NCBI RefSeq assembly: GCF_020829645.1
Contig: NZ_JAIVFS010000071.1
Span: forward strand, 1-41,787
Source of the DNA: Nostoc mirabile CHAB5784
GTDB taxonomy: Bacteria > Cyanobacteriota > Cyanobacteriia > Cyanobacteriales > Nostocaceae
DNA: 41,787 nt
Reading direction: 5' to 3'
Shown here: positions 1 through 5,919 of the stretch, piece after piece
Numbering within the stretch: the stretch's first letter is position 1
How the letters are laid out: each line of letters starts with the position of its first letter
Made by a program: the position numbers and the translations under genes
The notes under the pieces: model-generated
Told to the model about the DNA's origin: nothing
Databases searched by the model: none
What the model saw: the letters and a program-made list of their open reading frames with translations, nothing else

Positions 1-157
1 CTCGTTTCTCTCCCACCCTTTCCATGATTATCATTATTGTATTATTTGCTGGGGCAGATATACTACATAATTATTAAAGGTCGCGGATACTTTGAGGCTG
101 ACAAGATAATATTTTTAATCTCTAATTCCATTTGATTTGCGTTCTCTCATATCGCTT

Positions 158-871
158 TTAGTCTAAACTCCAGTCTTTTACGGATGCCGATTCTGTTTGC
201 TCTGATGACTCTGATTGAGCAGCAGACTCAATTTCTTGAATCTTACGCTTGATTTCGCTCAGTGAGAGATTTAGGACTTTCGCATCTTCTAAGAGTTGTT
301 TTCTGGTATCCTCATTTTGAAGTCGGGCGATCGCTCGTGCCTTAGTATATTCAAGGTTTCCAGAACGCAACACTTCCAGTACATCAGCAGGAAGGTTGAG
401 CAGTGGTAGGCGATTTTTGACAAACGATTCCCAACTCATGCGCCCCAAAGACGCAAATAACTCTTCAATTATCTTAGTTTGGGGTTGAGACATAACGTTA
501 TGTCTCAGTTCAGAATTTTCTTGTTTATAGCGATCACAAACGTTTCTCATGCGGTTGAGATGACTGCTAACCTCCTCTTGGGTTATCTGCATCTGGATTG
601 CTAATAATTCAAGGATGCCTTCGGTTTCTTCTAAGGGGTTGAGGTCTTCGCGTTGCAGGTTTTCGACAAGTCGCACCTGATATGTGGTGATGTCATCTAT
701 ATCACGGACGACTACAGGCACTTCGGTTAGCCCTGCCATTTGAGATGCTCTAAGGCGACGTTCACCAGCTACTAGTTCATAATCACCACTAGGCAAAGGA
801 CGGATAAGCAAAGGTTCAAGGATGCCCAATTTTTGAATTGAGCGTGATAGTTCCTCAAGCTTTTGTGTCAC
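158..871 (-). CDS. ParB-like partition protein, N-terminally truncated
   Basis: Nucleoid/plasmid partition ParB/RepB family. The frame shows the ParB core: SRSIQKLGILEPLLIRPL near residues 9-26, the GERRLRA box near residues 37-43, the ENLQREDLNPLEE segment near residues 70-82, then a helix-turn-helix region (ITQEEVSSHLNRM) and a charged C-terminus. In plasmid ParBs the first block is normally preceded by a stretch with a QPRRYF-like motif. Here the only start is GTG at 871, two codons after an in-frame TAA, so some 25-50 residues appear lost. No ParA is present in the window on either side of it. It may be a remnant or an orphan DNA-binding protein; the family call is secure, function is not. 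Confidence 0.85.
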   Translation of the reverse strand: MTQKLEELSRSIQKLGILEPLLIRPLPSGDYELVAGERRLRASQMAGLTEVPVVVRDIDDITTYQVRLVENLQREDLNPLEETEGILELLAIQMQITQEEVSSHLNRMRNVCDRYKQENSELRHNVMSQPQTKIIEELFASLGRMSWESFVKNRLPLLNLPADVLEVLRSGNLEYTKARAIARLQNEDTRKQLLEDAKVLNLSLSEIKRKIQEIESAAQSESSEQTESASVKDWSLD

Positions 872-986
872 AAATTAAGGTTGTAAGGGCTGTAAGGTAG
901 TTGTCAAGCTTCTTGGTCAGAAGACACGACAAAAGGCGATGCCTACGGCGGTAAACTACGCACCCTGGATCTCCTTTCCTATGAGT

Positions 987-1105
987 GAAAAATTGTTAAT
1001 TGAGTGCAGCCGCTATCCCACTCCACAGCAAAAAACCTCGGCGTTAAGTACCGAGGTTCGGGGGAAATATTTTCTGTCAATGGCGGATACCGATGGCGCA
1101 GGAAT
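987..1105. repeat. Long repeat, copy 1 (pair at 3277-3400)
   Basis: About 115 bases read nearly the same at 987-1105 and 3277-3400. Both have the ATTGTTA(a/g)TTGAG start, the CAGCCGCTATCCCACTCC stretch, the same hairpin, GTTCGGGGGAAA, and a more diverged GATACCGAT tail. The two copies lie in the same orientation on either side of the tRNA array. Confidence 0.8.
1030..1058 (-). terminator. Rho-independent terminator downstream of the tRNA array
   Basis: On the minus strand AACCTCGG, a 9-base loop, then CCGAGGTT forms an 8-bp stem followed by a run of T. It lies about 230 bases downstream of the last tRNA and is correctly oriented to end the array transcript. Confidence 0.75.
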
Positions 1106-1291
1106 GTGTGAGGTAGGCGATCACAGTAGGAAACACTGGATCGCCTTTCCTCTAAGAAAATTGTTAGTTGATAGTCTGAGCGATGCCTGCGGCGACCTAC
1201 GCCTACCAGAAAGAATCCACCAGGGAGGTACTGCCCCTCCTGTATCTGTGTTATCAGCACAGCGCCTCACTTTTCGGCTTCAGGTGGAAAG

Positions 1292-1374
1292 CGGAAGATG
1301 GAGGAATCGAACCCCTACAGTTGACTGTACCCCGGTTTTCAAGACCGGTTGCCGACCATTTAGCGGCATCTTCC
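1292..1374 (-). tRNA. tRNA-Ser(UGA)
   Basis: Acceptor GGAAGAT pairs with ATCTTCC; discriminator G; anticodon loop CUUGAAA gives UGA; long class II variable arm as expected for Ser. Last gene of the array; no encoded CCA. Confidence 0.9.
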
Positions 1375-1381
1375 TTGAAGG

Positions 1382-1457
1382 GGTGTCTGAGGAGGCTTGA
1401 ACTCCCTAATGACTGGTTCCACAAAAGGGCGCCGCGACCGCTTTGGCTTCAGACACC
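1382..1457 (-). tRNA. tRNA-His(GUG), degenerate anticodon stem
   Basis: Acceptor GTGTCTG/CAGACAC is perfect, with the His-specific extra G at -1 opposite C73. The T-arm is intact (GGGAG, TTCAAGC, CTCCT). The anticodon GUG follows U33, but the 5' side of the anticodon stem reads CCCTT against ACCAG, so only the end pairs form. Either a pseudo-tRNA or a stem that needs alternative pairing. Confidence 0.7.
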
Positions 1458-1462
1458 ATCAG

Positions 1463-1536
1463 TGGAATCAAGGGGATTTGAACCTGCAACCTTCAGCTCC
1501 CAAAGCTGCCGCGCTACCAAGTTGCGCCACATCCCG
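1463..1536 (-). tRNA. tRNA-Pro(UGG), degenerate 3' half
   Basis: The 5' half is a normal Pro tRNA (CGGGATG, TG, D-arm GCGC...GCGC, loop UUUGGGA with UGG). The 3' half has decayed: T-stem GCAGG faces CCCCT and the 3' acceptor strand TGATTCC does not pair with CGGGATG. Probably non-functional. Confidence 0.7.
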
Positions 1537-1540
1537 TTGG

Positions 1541-1615
1541 TACTCCTGACGGGAGTTGAACCCGTACACAGACTGTTTTTGAAACAGCCGCCTCTTCCAG
1601 TTGGGCTACAGGAGT
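1541..1615 (-). tRNA. tRNA with CAA anticodon and short variable loop
   Basis: All arms pair well: acceptor ACTCCTG/CAGGAGT, U8-A9, anticodon stem GCTGT/ACAGT, T-stem ACGGG/CCCGT, discriminator A, then an encoded CCA at 1538-1540. The loop UUCAAAA puts CAA at 34-36, which reads Leu codon UUG. The variable loop is short (class I), whereas bacterial tRNA-Leu is class II. The charging identity is therefore uncertain. Confidence 0.8.
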
Positions 1616-1624
1616 ATATATAGG

Positions 1625-1698
1625 CTGGGAAGGAAGGAATCGAACCCTCAAACTTCGCATTCAAAGTGCGACGGCTTTGCCTGTTTGCCTACTTCCCA
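1625..1698 (-). tRNA. tRNA-Gln(UUG)
   Basis: Acceptor TGGGAAG/CTTCCCA, U8-A9, anticodon stem TCGCA/TGCGA with loop CUUUGAA giving UUG, T-stem GAGGG/CCTTC, discriminator G. No encoded CCA. Confidence 0.88.
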
Positions 1699-1703
1699 AT
1701 AAA

Positions 1704-1778
<75 letters not shown>

Positions 1779-1787
1779 ATGTGCCAG

Positions 1788-1861
1788 TCCCCCAGATCCG
1801 GATTGAACGGATGACCTCCTATTTTTCAAACAGGCGCTACTACCAACTGAGCTACCGGGGG
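1788..1861 (-). tRNA. tRNA-Phe(GAA)
   Basis: Acceptor CCCCCGG/CTGGGGG, U8-A9, loop UUGAAAA giving GAA, T-stem ATCCG/CGGAT, discriminator A. No encoded CCA. Confidence 0.9.
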
Positions 1862-1866
1862 ATAAG

Positions 1867-1940
1867 CGAGAACGGAGAGACTTGAACTCTCAATCTTCAG
1901 TTTCGTAATCTGAGATGTTATCCAGTTACACCACGTTCTC
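1867..1940 (-). tRNA. tRNA-Arg(ACG)
   Basis: Acceptor GAGAACG/CGTTCTC and T-stem GAGAG/CTCTC are perfect; loop UUACGAA gives ACG, presumably deaminated to ICG. One A:A mismatch closes the anticodon stem. Confidence 0.87.
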
Positions 1941-1945
1941 AAAGG

Positions 1946-2030
1946 CGGAGAGAGAGGGAGTTGAACCCACAGTGGACTTACATCCACGACTGTTTAGCAA
2001 ACAGCTTGCCCTGCCGATAGCAATCTCTCC
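1946..2030 (-). tRNA. tRNA-Ser(GCU)
   Basis: Acceptor GGAGAGA/TCTCTCC, anticodon stem GCTGT/ACAGT with loop UUGCUAA giving GCU, and a long variable arm with complementary TGGA/TCCA. Class II as expected; discriminator G. Confidence 0.9.
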
Positions 2031-2034
2031 AGAA

Positions 2035-2116
2035 TGGGCCGGGCTGGAATTGAACCAGCAACACTGAACGCGGCGGTTTTACAGACCGTTACCTACACCA
2101 ATAGGCGAGCCGACCC
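2035..2116 (-). tRNA. tRNA-Tyr(GUA)
   Basis: Acceptor GGGTCGG/CCGGCCC, loop CUGUAAA giving GUA, extended variable region consistent with bacterial class II Tyr, T-loop TTCAATT, discriminator A. Confidence 0.88.
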
Positions 2117-2122
2117 ATAAGG

Positions 2123-2197
2123 CAGTGCCGACGGGAGTTGAACCCGCTTTCCCCAGGATTGAAAGACCTGTGGCTTTACCAATTTGCCTACGGCACC
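2123..2197 (-). tRNA. tRNA-Glu(UUC)
   Basis: Acceptor GGTGCCG/CGGCACT, U8-A9, loop CUUUCAA giving UUC, T-stem GCGGG/CCCGT, discriminator G. One U:U mismatch at the top of the anticodon stem. Confidence 0.86.
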
Positions 2198-2202
2198 AGA
2201 AA

Positions 2203-2273
2203 CGCACAGACTAGGACTTGAACCCAGAACAACAGTTTTGGAGACTGTGGTGTTGCCGTTACACCATCTGTGC
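2203..2273 (-). tRNA. tRNA-Trp(CCA)
   Basis: Acceptor GCACAGA/TCTGTGC, anticodon stem ACAGT/ACTGT with loop CUCCAAA giving CCA, discriminator G. Confidence 0.9.
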
Positions 2274-2279
2274 ATTTGG

Positions 2280-2418
2280 TAGCAGTGGCGAGAGTCGTTC
2301 GCGCCAGCGTTCCCGTTCGCGGAGCGTCCCGTTGGCGCAGCCTCTCGTAGAGAAGGGAAGGGTACTCGCATATACCAAGTTATGAGCTTGGGGCTTTGCC
2401 GTAAATCGCTACACTGCA
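2280..2418 (-). pseudogene. tRNA-Met/Ile(CAU) split in the T-loop by a small repeat
   Basis: The 5' part is a good tRNA: TGCAGTG acceptor, U8-A9, D-arm, and anticodon stem CCAAG/CTTGG with loop CUCAUAA giving CAU. The 5' T-stem strand GCGAG (2365-2369) is separated from its partner CTCGC (2288-2292) by about 66 extra bases. After that follow CACTGCT, discriminator A and an encoded CCA (2277-2279). Removing the insert gives a normal T-arm with a TTCGACT-like loop. Elongator Met and Ile2 cannot be told apart here. Confidence 0.85.
2298..2363. repeat. Small dispersed repeat inserted in tRNA(CAU)
   Basis: GC-rich palindromic sequence of the cyanobacterial small-dispersed-repeat type, with the recognisable CTTCTCTACGAGAGGCTGCG stretch on the minus strand. 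Inverted arms GCGCCA (2301-2306) and TGGCGC (2333-2338) would fold into a hairpin. It sits exactly in the T-loop. Confidence 0.8.
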
Positions 2419-2426
2419 ACGTTTGG

Positions 2427-2497
2427 AGTCCAGGGCGAGAGTCGAACTCGCACAGTCGGTTTTGCAGACCAACACCCTACCATTAGGCGACCTGGAC
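2427..2497 (-). tRNA. tRNA-Cys(GCA), CCA encoded
   Basis: Acceptor GTCCAGG/CCTGGAC, loop CUGCAAA giving GCA, T-stem GCGAG/CTCGC with a standard T-loop, discriminator U and an encoded CCA (2424-2426). Confidence 0.9.
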
Positions 2498-2503
2498 ATA
2501 CTA

Positions 2504-2577
2504 CGAGGACGACAGGAATCGAACCTGTGACCACTTGCCTCGGAAACAAGCGCTCTTTCCGACTGAGCTACATCCTC
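2504..2577 (-). tRNA. tRNA-Arg(CCG)
   Basis: Acceptor GAGGATG/CGTCCTC, U8-A9, loop UUCCGAG giving CCG, intact T-arm ACAGG/CCTGT, discriminator G. Confidence 0.88.
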
Positions 2578-2583
2578 ATTTGG

Positions 2584-2657
2584 AAGCCTTGACGGGAGTT
2601 GCACCCGCTTCTCCGTGCTTGAGAGGCACAGCGACTTGTCTATTTGTCCACAAGGCT
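2584..2657 (-). tRNA. tRNA-Glu(CUC), CCA encoded
   Basis: Acceptor AGCCTTG/CAAGGCT, anticodon stem TGTGC/GCACG with loop CUCUCAA giving CUC, T-stem GCGGG/CCCGT, discriminator U, CCA at 2581-2583. The T-loop reads TGCAACT, with G in place of the conserved U55, which is unusual. First gene of the array. Confidence 0.82.
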
Positions 2658-2723
2658 ACACGGGGATGATGGATGGACTCTCAGGGAACTGTAATTTTTT
2701 AACTCAGGGAATAACAGCTACAT

Positions 2724-2738
2724 CTGTCAAGTTGACAG
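2724..2738. promoter_or_regulatory. Perfect 15-bp palindrome upstream of the tRNA array
   Basis: CTGTCAAGTTGACAG is symmetric around a central G and lies about 70 bases before the first tRNA. Its right half contains TTGACA on the minus strand, but no good -10 box follows at 16-18 bases. It may be an operator or part of the array promoter. Confidence 0.35.
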
Positions 2739-2931
2739 AGTTACTAAGTGTGGTGAGTGGTGGTGACATTACTTGTTGGTAGAAGATACCCAGTTTCTTC
2801 AACCGCAAAAATTCCACACTTAAACATTGTAGACAGAGTGCTAATTACACCTGTTACTAAAGCTGGCTTGGCAGTTTCCGAGGCCACCAAGTCAGCGAGT
2901 CTAGCAAATACTAGTAATAAAGGTTACAACA

Positions 2932-3084
2932 ATGTCCAGAAACAATAGAAACTTACAACTTAATGATAGGTCAAAGCACCGGAGAGATTTTCTTTGGAGG
3001 CTTCGACAGCTATGTAGGTTTTGGCATCCCATCTTAGGGGCTGTCGTAGCGATCGCTTCTTTAATGAAGTTGCTGTTTCACTAA
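2932..3084 (+). CDS. Small membrane protein, unknown
   Basis: A 50-residue ATG frame preceded by AAAGG at a workable distance. The N-terminal half is strongly basic (RNNRN, RSKHRRDF, WRLRQLCR). The C-terminal half is one hydrophobic helix (FWHPILGAVVAIASLMKLLF), giving an N-in single-pass topology. No family recognised. The sequence before it (2669-2931) has open frames in two phases but nothing convincing. Confidence 0.4.
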   Translation: MSRNNRNLQLNDRSKHRRDFLWRLRQLCRFWHPILGAVVAIASLMKLLFH

Positions 3085-3276
3085 ATAAGTCGCTCTATCT
3101 GGTGAATTCCGCCAGATAGCTGAATGGGGACGATCGCTTCCCTCACTCCCTTGTCCTGCTTGTGGTGTTGGTGTATTAGTGATGGGTGCGTAGTTTACGG
3201 CCGTAGGCATCGCCTTGCTATCCTCGCTTGAATAAAAGCGATCGCACCCCCAAACAGCCATCGCCCTTTTCCTCTA

Positions 3277-3400
3277 AGAAAATTGTTAGTTGAGAGCAGC
3301 CGCTATCCCACTCCACAGCAAAAAACCCCGGCGTTGAGTACCGAGGTTCGGGGGAAAAGCCTAAATGTCGATGGGAGATACCGATACCGAAGGCACAAAA
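3277..3400. repeat. Long repeat, copy 2 (pair at 987-1105)
   Basis: Second copy of the repeat that flanks the tRNA array. It differs by scattered substitutions, and its CTCTAAGAAAATTGTTAG start is better conserved than in copy 1. It contains the terminator of the ssl1498-type gene. Confidence 0.8.
3320..3348 (-). terminator. Rho-independent terminator of the ssl1498-type gene
   Basis: Minus-strand stem AACCTCGG/CCGGGGTT (one G:U pair) with a 9-base loop and a T run, 55 bases downstream of the stop codon at 3404. Same hairpin as at 1030-1058. Confidence 0.7.
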
Positions 3401-3403
3401 ATC

Positions 3404-3574
3404 TTAACTAACCGCAAAAGCAACCCAAACTAGAGTGGTAACAAACATAGTTGCAATTGCACCTTGTGTAACGTAGTTACGTTGTTCCCAAATTGCCGGA
3501 TACTGGGCGCAGTATACCTGGGGTTCAGTGGGGTAGTTGTTGAGAACGCCGTTTTCATTAACTGTGGTGTACAT
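3404..3574 (-). CDS. Ssl1498-family light-harvesting-like protein
   Basis: 56 residues starting MYTTVNENGVLNNYPTEP, with one C-terminal transmembrane helix (GAIATMFVTTLVWVAFAVS). The TVNENGVLNNY...EP start and the small size match the cyanobacterial Ssl1498 group of thylakoid proteins related to high-light-inducible/LHC-like proteins. The role in photosystem assembly or photoprotection is inferred from the group, not shown here. It has its own -35/-10 promoter upstream and a terminator downstream, so it is a monocistronic unit. Complete, with no sign of damage. Confidence 0.8.
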   Translation of the reverse strand: MYTTVNENGVLNNYPTEPQVYCAQYPAIWEQRNYVTQGAIATMFVTTLVWVAFAVS

Positions 3575-3611
3575 AGTTTTTTTATTGCTTATTTATTAAT
3601 TTATGTAAATT

Positions 3612-3640
3612 AATATAACAATATTGTTACAACTGGTCAA
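3612..3640 (-). promoter_or_regulatory. Sigma70-type promoter of the ssl1498-type gene
   Basis: On the minus strand TTGACC, exactly 17 bases, then TATATT, ending about 37 bases before the ATG at 3574. The leader is AT-rich and lacks a clear Shine-Dalgarno sequence. Confidence 0.65.
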
Positions 3641-3991
3641 CAGGACTTGACACTAAAAGGCTGATAGCGCTAATAAAATTTGCTTATCAGAAATGCATGA
3701 GGTAGGCGATCGCAACGAGAACACCGTAGGCATCGCGCACAAGCAGACGCTTATGCCATCGCACCGTTGATTACCTCTTCCTCTAAAGTTGCTACGAAAG
3801 GCTTTGCCTGTGATCAGAATTGGGTTGTTAGTTGCTGACGATGTTCGCTTTGGCAAAATCTATAAAAAAGGCGATGCCGAAGGCGGTAAACTACGCAGTG
3901 CAATACTGGATCGCCTTGACTCTAAGAAAATTATTAGTTGAGAGCTTCAGCTTCGCACGCCAGCAGTGTGTAAGCTAAATTATATATTGCT
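3641..3991. other. Noncoding repeat-rich spacer
   Basis: Contains ACCGTAGGCATCGC (about 3723), GCGATGCCGAAGGCGGTAAA (about 3873) and CTCTAAGAAAATTATTAG (about 3920), members of the two dispersed families. The 67-codon minus frame at 3653-3856 is composed largely of repeat sequence and is not taken as a gene. Confidence 0.55.
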
Positions 3992-4624
3992 TTAGCTCTC
4001 TGTTTTTTGTTTACGCTTCAACAGTAAACTACCCACTAAAACACTAGATGTGAGCGTACTTAACATAAAAGAAGGTTCAGTAACTGGGGTTGCTGCTACA
4101 ACGTTAACAGAAAAAGTGTATCCAGCCGTGCGAGACTCACCAAGTTCTAAAAATCCACCAAGAAGAGAATTCTGTAAGGCAAATTGACCGGAACCCAATG
4201 GAAGATTTGATGCAAACAAGTTAAGGTTTGCGGAAGGGATTGGAATTGACTCTGAAGCAATTAAGTTAAACGAGGAGTTTTGGAGGTCGTACCCCGTTGT
4301 AGAAAAAATGCCGGAACCTACAGGCAACAACGAAATGTTAAGCAAGATTGATTCAAGACGAGTACTAGCCGGGATATTGAAAGCGAAAGAATCAAGATCA
4401 GGTAGCACAAAATCATTTGAGAAAGAGAAAGTTATCTCGCCAGTGAAAGTATTTGTACCAATATCCAGGTCAAACACAGGTGAATCTTGAGAACTCTGAG
4501 ATAAGTCACCGTTGCTTGCTTCGTTGTAACTAATTACAGCCGCTCTTGCTGGATTTGAAAGCAGCATTCCTGCTACCAGGATGGCATAAAACCAATGTCT
4601 ATAAATTCCTCTTATATTAGCCAA
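3992..4624 (-). CDS. Secreted PEP-CTERM-like protein
   Basis: Start chosen at TTG 4624, preceded by GGGGAG. It gives a short basic N-terminus (IRGIYRHW), a hydrophobic core (FYAILVAGMLL) and a signal-peptidase-like SNPARA/A site. An upstream in-frame ATG at 4696 would add 24 charged residues before the signal. The mature part is Ser/Asn/Phe-rich and predicted beta-rich. The C-terminus has VTEPSFM, a hydrophobic stretch and KRKQKTES, the tripartite plan of PEP-CTERM exosortase sorting signals, with a TEP variant of the PEP motif. Likely an exported surface protein. No other domain recognised. Confidence 0.75.
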   Translation of the reverse strand: MANIRGIYRHWFYAILVAGMLLSNPARAAVISYNEASNGDLSQSSQDSPVFDLDIGTNTFTGEITFSFSNDFVLPDLDSFAFNIPASTRLESILLNISLLPVGSGIFSTTGYDLQNSSFNLIASESIPIPSANLNLFASNLPLGSGQFALQNSLLGGFLELGESRTAGYTFSVNVVAATPVTEPSFMLSTLTSSVLVGSLLLKRKQKTES

Positions 4625-4721
4625 CTTTCTCCCCCTCTCCTTACCTTTATTCAGTAATTTTACATAAAAAATGTGATCGCCCCAGGCACATCTCACATTT
4701 CCTCGCTAACTGGCAAGCGCT

Positions 4722-4901
4722 TTGGCGGAGCTTTCCGTAGGCAAGCTAGAAGAAGCGATCGCACTTCTATCTAAATCTAAAGAGGCAACTGTACTAAAAA
4801 CTGTGATTCACCAGAAACAGGCGATCGCAGATACTTTTGGTCAAGCTGCAACAATCTGGGGTAAATATAGCGTAGCTGACACTAGGGGCAAGATAGGCTG
4901 A
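4722..4901 (+). pseudogene. Remnant of an unidentified gene cut by a MITE-like element
   Basis: The frame LSVGKLEEAIALLSKSKEA (with two HIP1 sites) and on to GQAATIWGKYS looks coding, helical and charged. From 4858 its reading frame runs into the left inverted repeat of the element at 4858-5089 and soon stops. The parent family was not recognised. Confidence 0.35.
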
Positions 4902-5089
4902 AATTATTATTGCATAAGCTTTTTAGCCATTGCTTCTTGATAAATCAACCAAGCCTTATTTGCTTCTTATTAGACAAGGCTGTAACGAAATCATAAGGGT
5001 TTCAGTCCTGTCATTGGCATACTACAAACCTCAGTTTTAGGTAAATTTGTACTATCTTGCCCCTCATACACGCTCGCTAGATTTACCCC
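4858..5089. mobile_element. MITE-like element with imperfect 38-bp terminal inverted repeats
   Basis: The left end GGGGTAAATATAGCG... (39 bases, ending GGGGCAAGATAG) is matched on the opposite strand by the right end GGGGTAAATCTAGCG..., with the same GGGGCAAGATAG inner edge. The interior is about 155 bp, AT-rich and noncoding. No unambiguous target duplication is visible, and no transposase is nearby. Confidence 0.6.
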
Positions 5090-5097
5090 GAATACCA

Positions 5098-5131
5098 TGT
5101 AAAAAGAAAAAACTGTTTGCAACGAACAGTT
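5098..5131 (-). terminator. Terminator-like hairpin
   Basis: AACTGTT, a 7-base loop and AACAGTT, followed on the minus strand by TTTTTTCTTTTT. Well formed, but no minus-strand gene is evident directly upstream. Confidence 0.5.
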
Positions 5132-5173
5132 TAGCGGTCAATTCCAGTAAGAAACTAGAATTAAGTACTTATA

Positions 5174-5213
5174 AGGCGATTCGGTTGTAATGACTGCAAT
5201 CGCCTACTTTTTA
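5174..5213 (+). terminator. Terminator-like hairpin with GGCGATT stem
   Basis: AGGCGATT...AATCGCCT stem followed by ACTTTTTAT. One of three similar hairpins in the window (also 40616 and 40803). Confidence 0.4.
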
Positions 5214-5273
5214 TGGCTTAAGTTGCTGAACTATCAGCGTAGCCAGATAAAGCCAACCAGCTAAAAAGAGTTA

Positions 5274-5384
5274 TGCAGGGAACTCTATTGATGGGCGGTT
5301 TTGATACCTCAACAAAAACGTCCACTAACTCTTCTGGGAGTGGGAATAACAAACTCAGCAAGGTTGACAAAGTAGGTTTATAAC
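5274..5384 (+). CDS. Possible 36-residue peptide, unknown
   Basis: ATG frame MQGTLLMGGFDTSTK..., with a Ser/Thr/Asn/Gly-rich middle and a basic LSKVDKVGL tail, with AAAGAG just upstream. It ends 28 bases before the next gene. No homology recognised; it could be chance. Confidence 0.25.
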
Positions 5385-5412
5385 CTGGTGACATTATCTG
5401 CAAGGAGGTTAT

Positions 5413-5919
5413 TTGCTGAAAAATCAAAAAATGAAAACGCCTGCTTTGTACCAGTTACAAGTTGGTATGACAGTTAAAGCTAGTCTGGCGGCCACCAAAC
5501 TAGCACCAAACAATAAACTTTATGGAGTTACTTCAATGGTTAATAAAACTAACCCCACACAATCTAATAACATTCTCGCTCGATTGCTGGCAAAGGTAGA
5601 TGTAAAGATCATTATTCCAACTGGAGTAGTAGTAGCAATACTTGGTTATTTACCGTATGGTTTTCAAGCTGCTTTTCATTCTCAGCAGCTTGAACCATCT
5701 GCCCAAGTCCAACTTCGCCCTTTCGGTCGAGCAGAGTATGAACAGTTAAGAATAGGGATGTCATTAACAGATGTGCGGTCAATCTTGAACCGAGGTGTCG
5801 AGGTCAGTCGCTCTGCAACAATGGCAAGCTTTGTCTGGGAAAATCCTGATGGTTCCAAAATCACCGCTACTTTTGAAAATGACAAACTCAAGAGTAAAAA
5901 ACAGTCTGGATTGAACTAA
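5413..5919 (+). CDS. Membrane-anchored protein with SmpA/OmlA-like C-terminal domain
   Basis: The TTG start at 5413 is supported by AAGGAGG four bases upstream; the first in-frame ATG (5431) is too far from it. A basic, Asn/Thr-rich N-terminus precedes one membrane helix (VKIIIPTGVVVAILGYLPYGF, about residues 64-84). The C-terminal part YEQLRIGMSLTDVRSILNRG...FVWENPDGSKITATFENDKL has the pattern of SmpA/OmlA- or BLIP-like small domains (a 'Y..L..GMS..DV..IL' helix, then an aromatic strand and a 'F.N.KL..K' end). Probably periplasm-facing. Function unknown. Confidence 0.7.
   Translation: MLKNQKMKTPALYQLQVGMTVKASLAATKLAPNNKLYGVTSMVNKTNPTQSNNILARLLAKVDVKIIIPTGVVVAILGYLPYGFQAAFHSQQLEPSAQVQLRPFGRAEYEQLRIGMSLTDVRSILNRGVEVSRSATMASFVWENPDGSKITATFENDKLKSKKQSGLN

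Larger units (their letters stand above)
872..1291. other. Noncoding repeat-rich spacer between parB-like gene and tRNA array
   Basis: No convincing gene. The block holds members of two dispersed repeat families: GCGATGCCTACGGC at about 937 and a diverged copy at 1181, and CTCTAAGAAAATTGTTAG-type at about 980-1000 and 1150-1170. It also holds the terminator hairpin listed separately. Open frames here are built from the repeats. Confidence 0.6.

Noticed and set aside
1..157. Promoter or gene in the first 157 bases
   Set aside because: AT-rich sequence downstream of the parB-like stop, with no hairpin, repeat or frame that stands out.
939..1623. Open frames across the tRNA array and its spacer on both strands
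   Set aside because: They translate tRNA or repeat sequence (for example PFPSLREAAPTGRSANGNA, a typical repeat-derived peptide) and have no ribosome-binding sites.
2669..2948. Coding-like frames MDGLSGNCNF... (2669) and VVTLLVGRRYPVSS... (2757)
   Set aside because: They lie where the tRNA-array promoter is expected, in two different phases, with stops close to the starts. They may be one decayed gene, but nothing ties it to a family.
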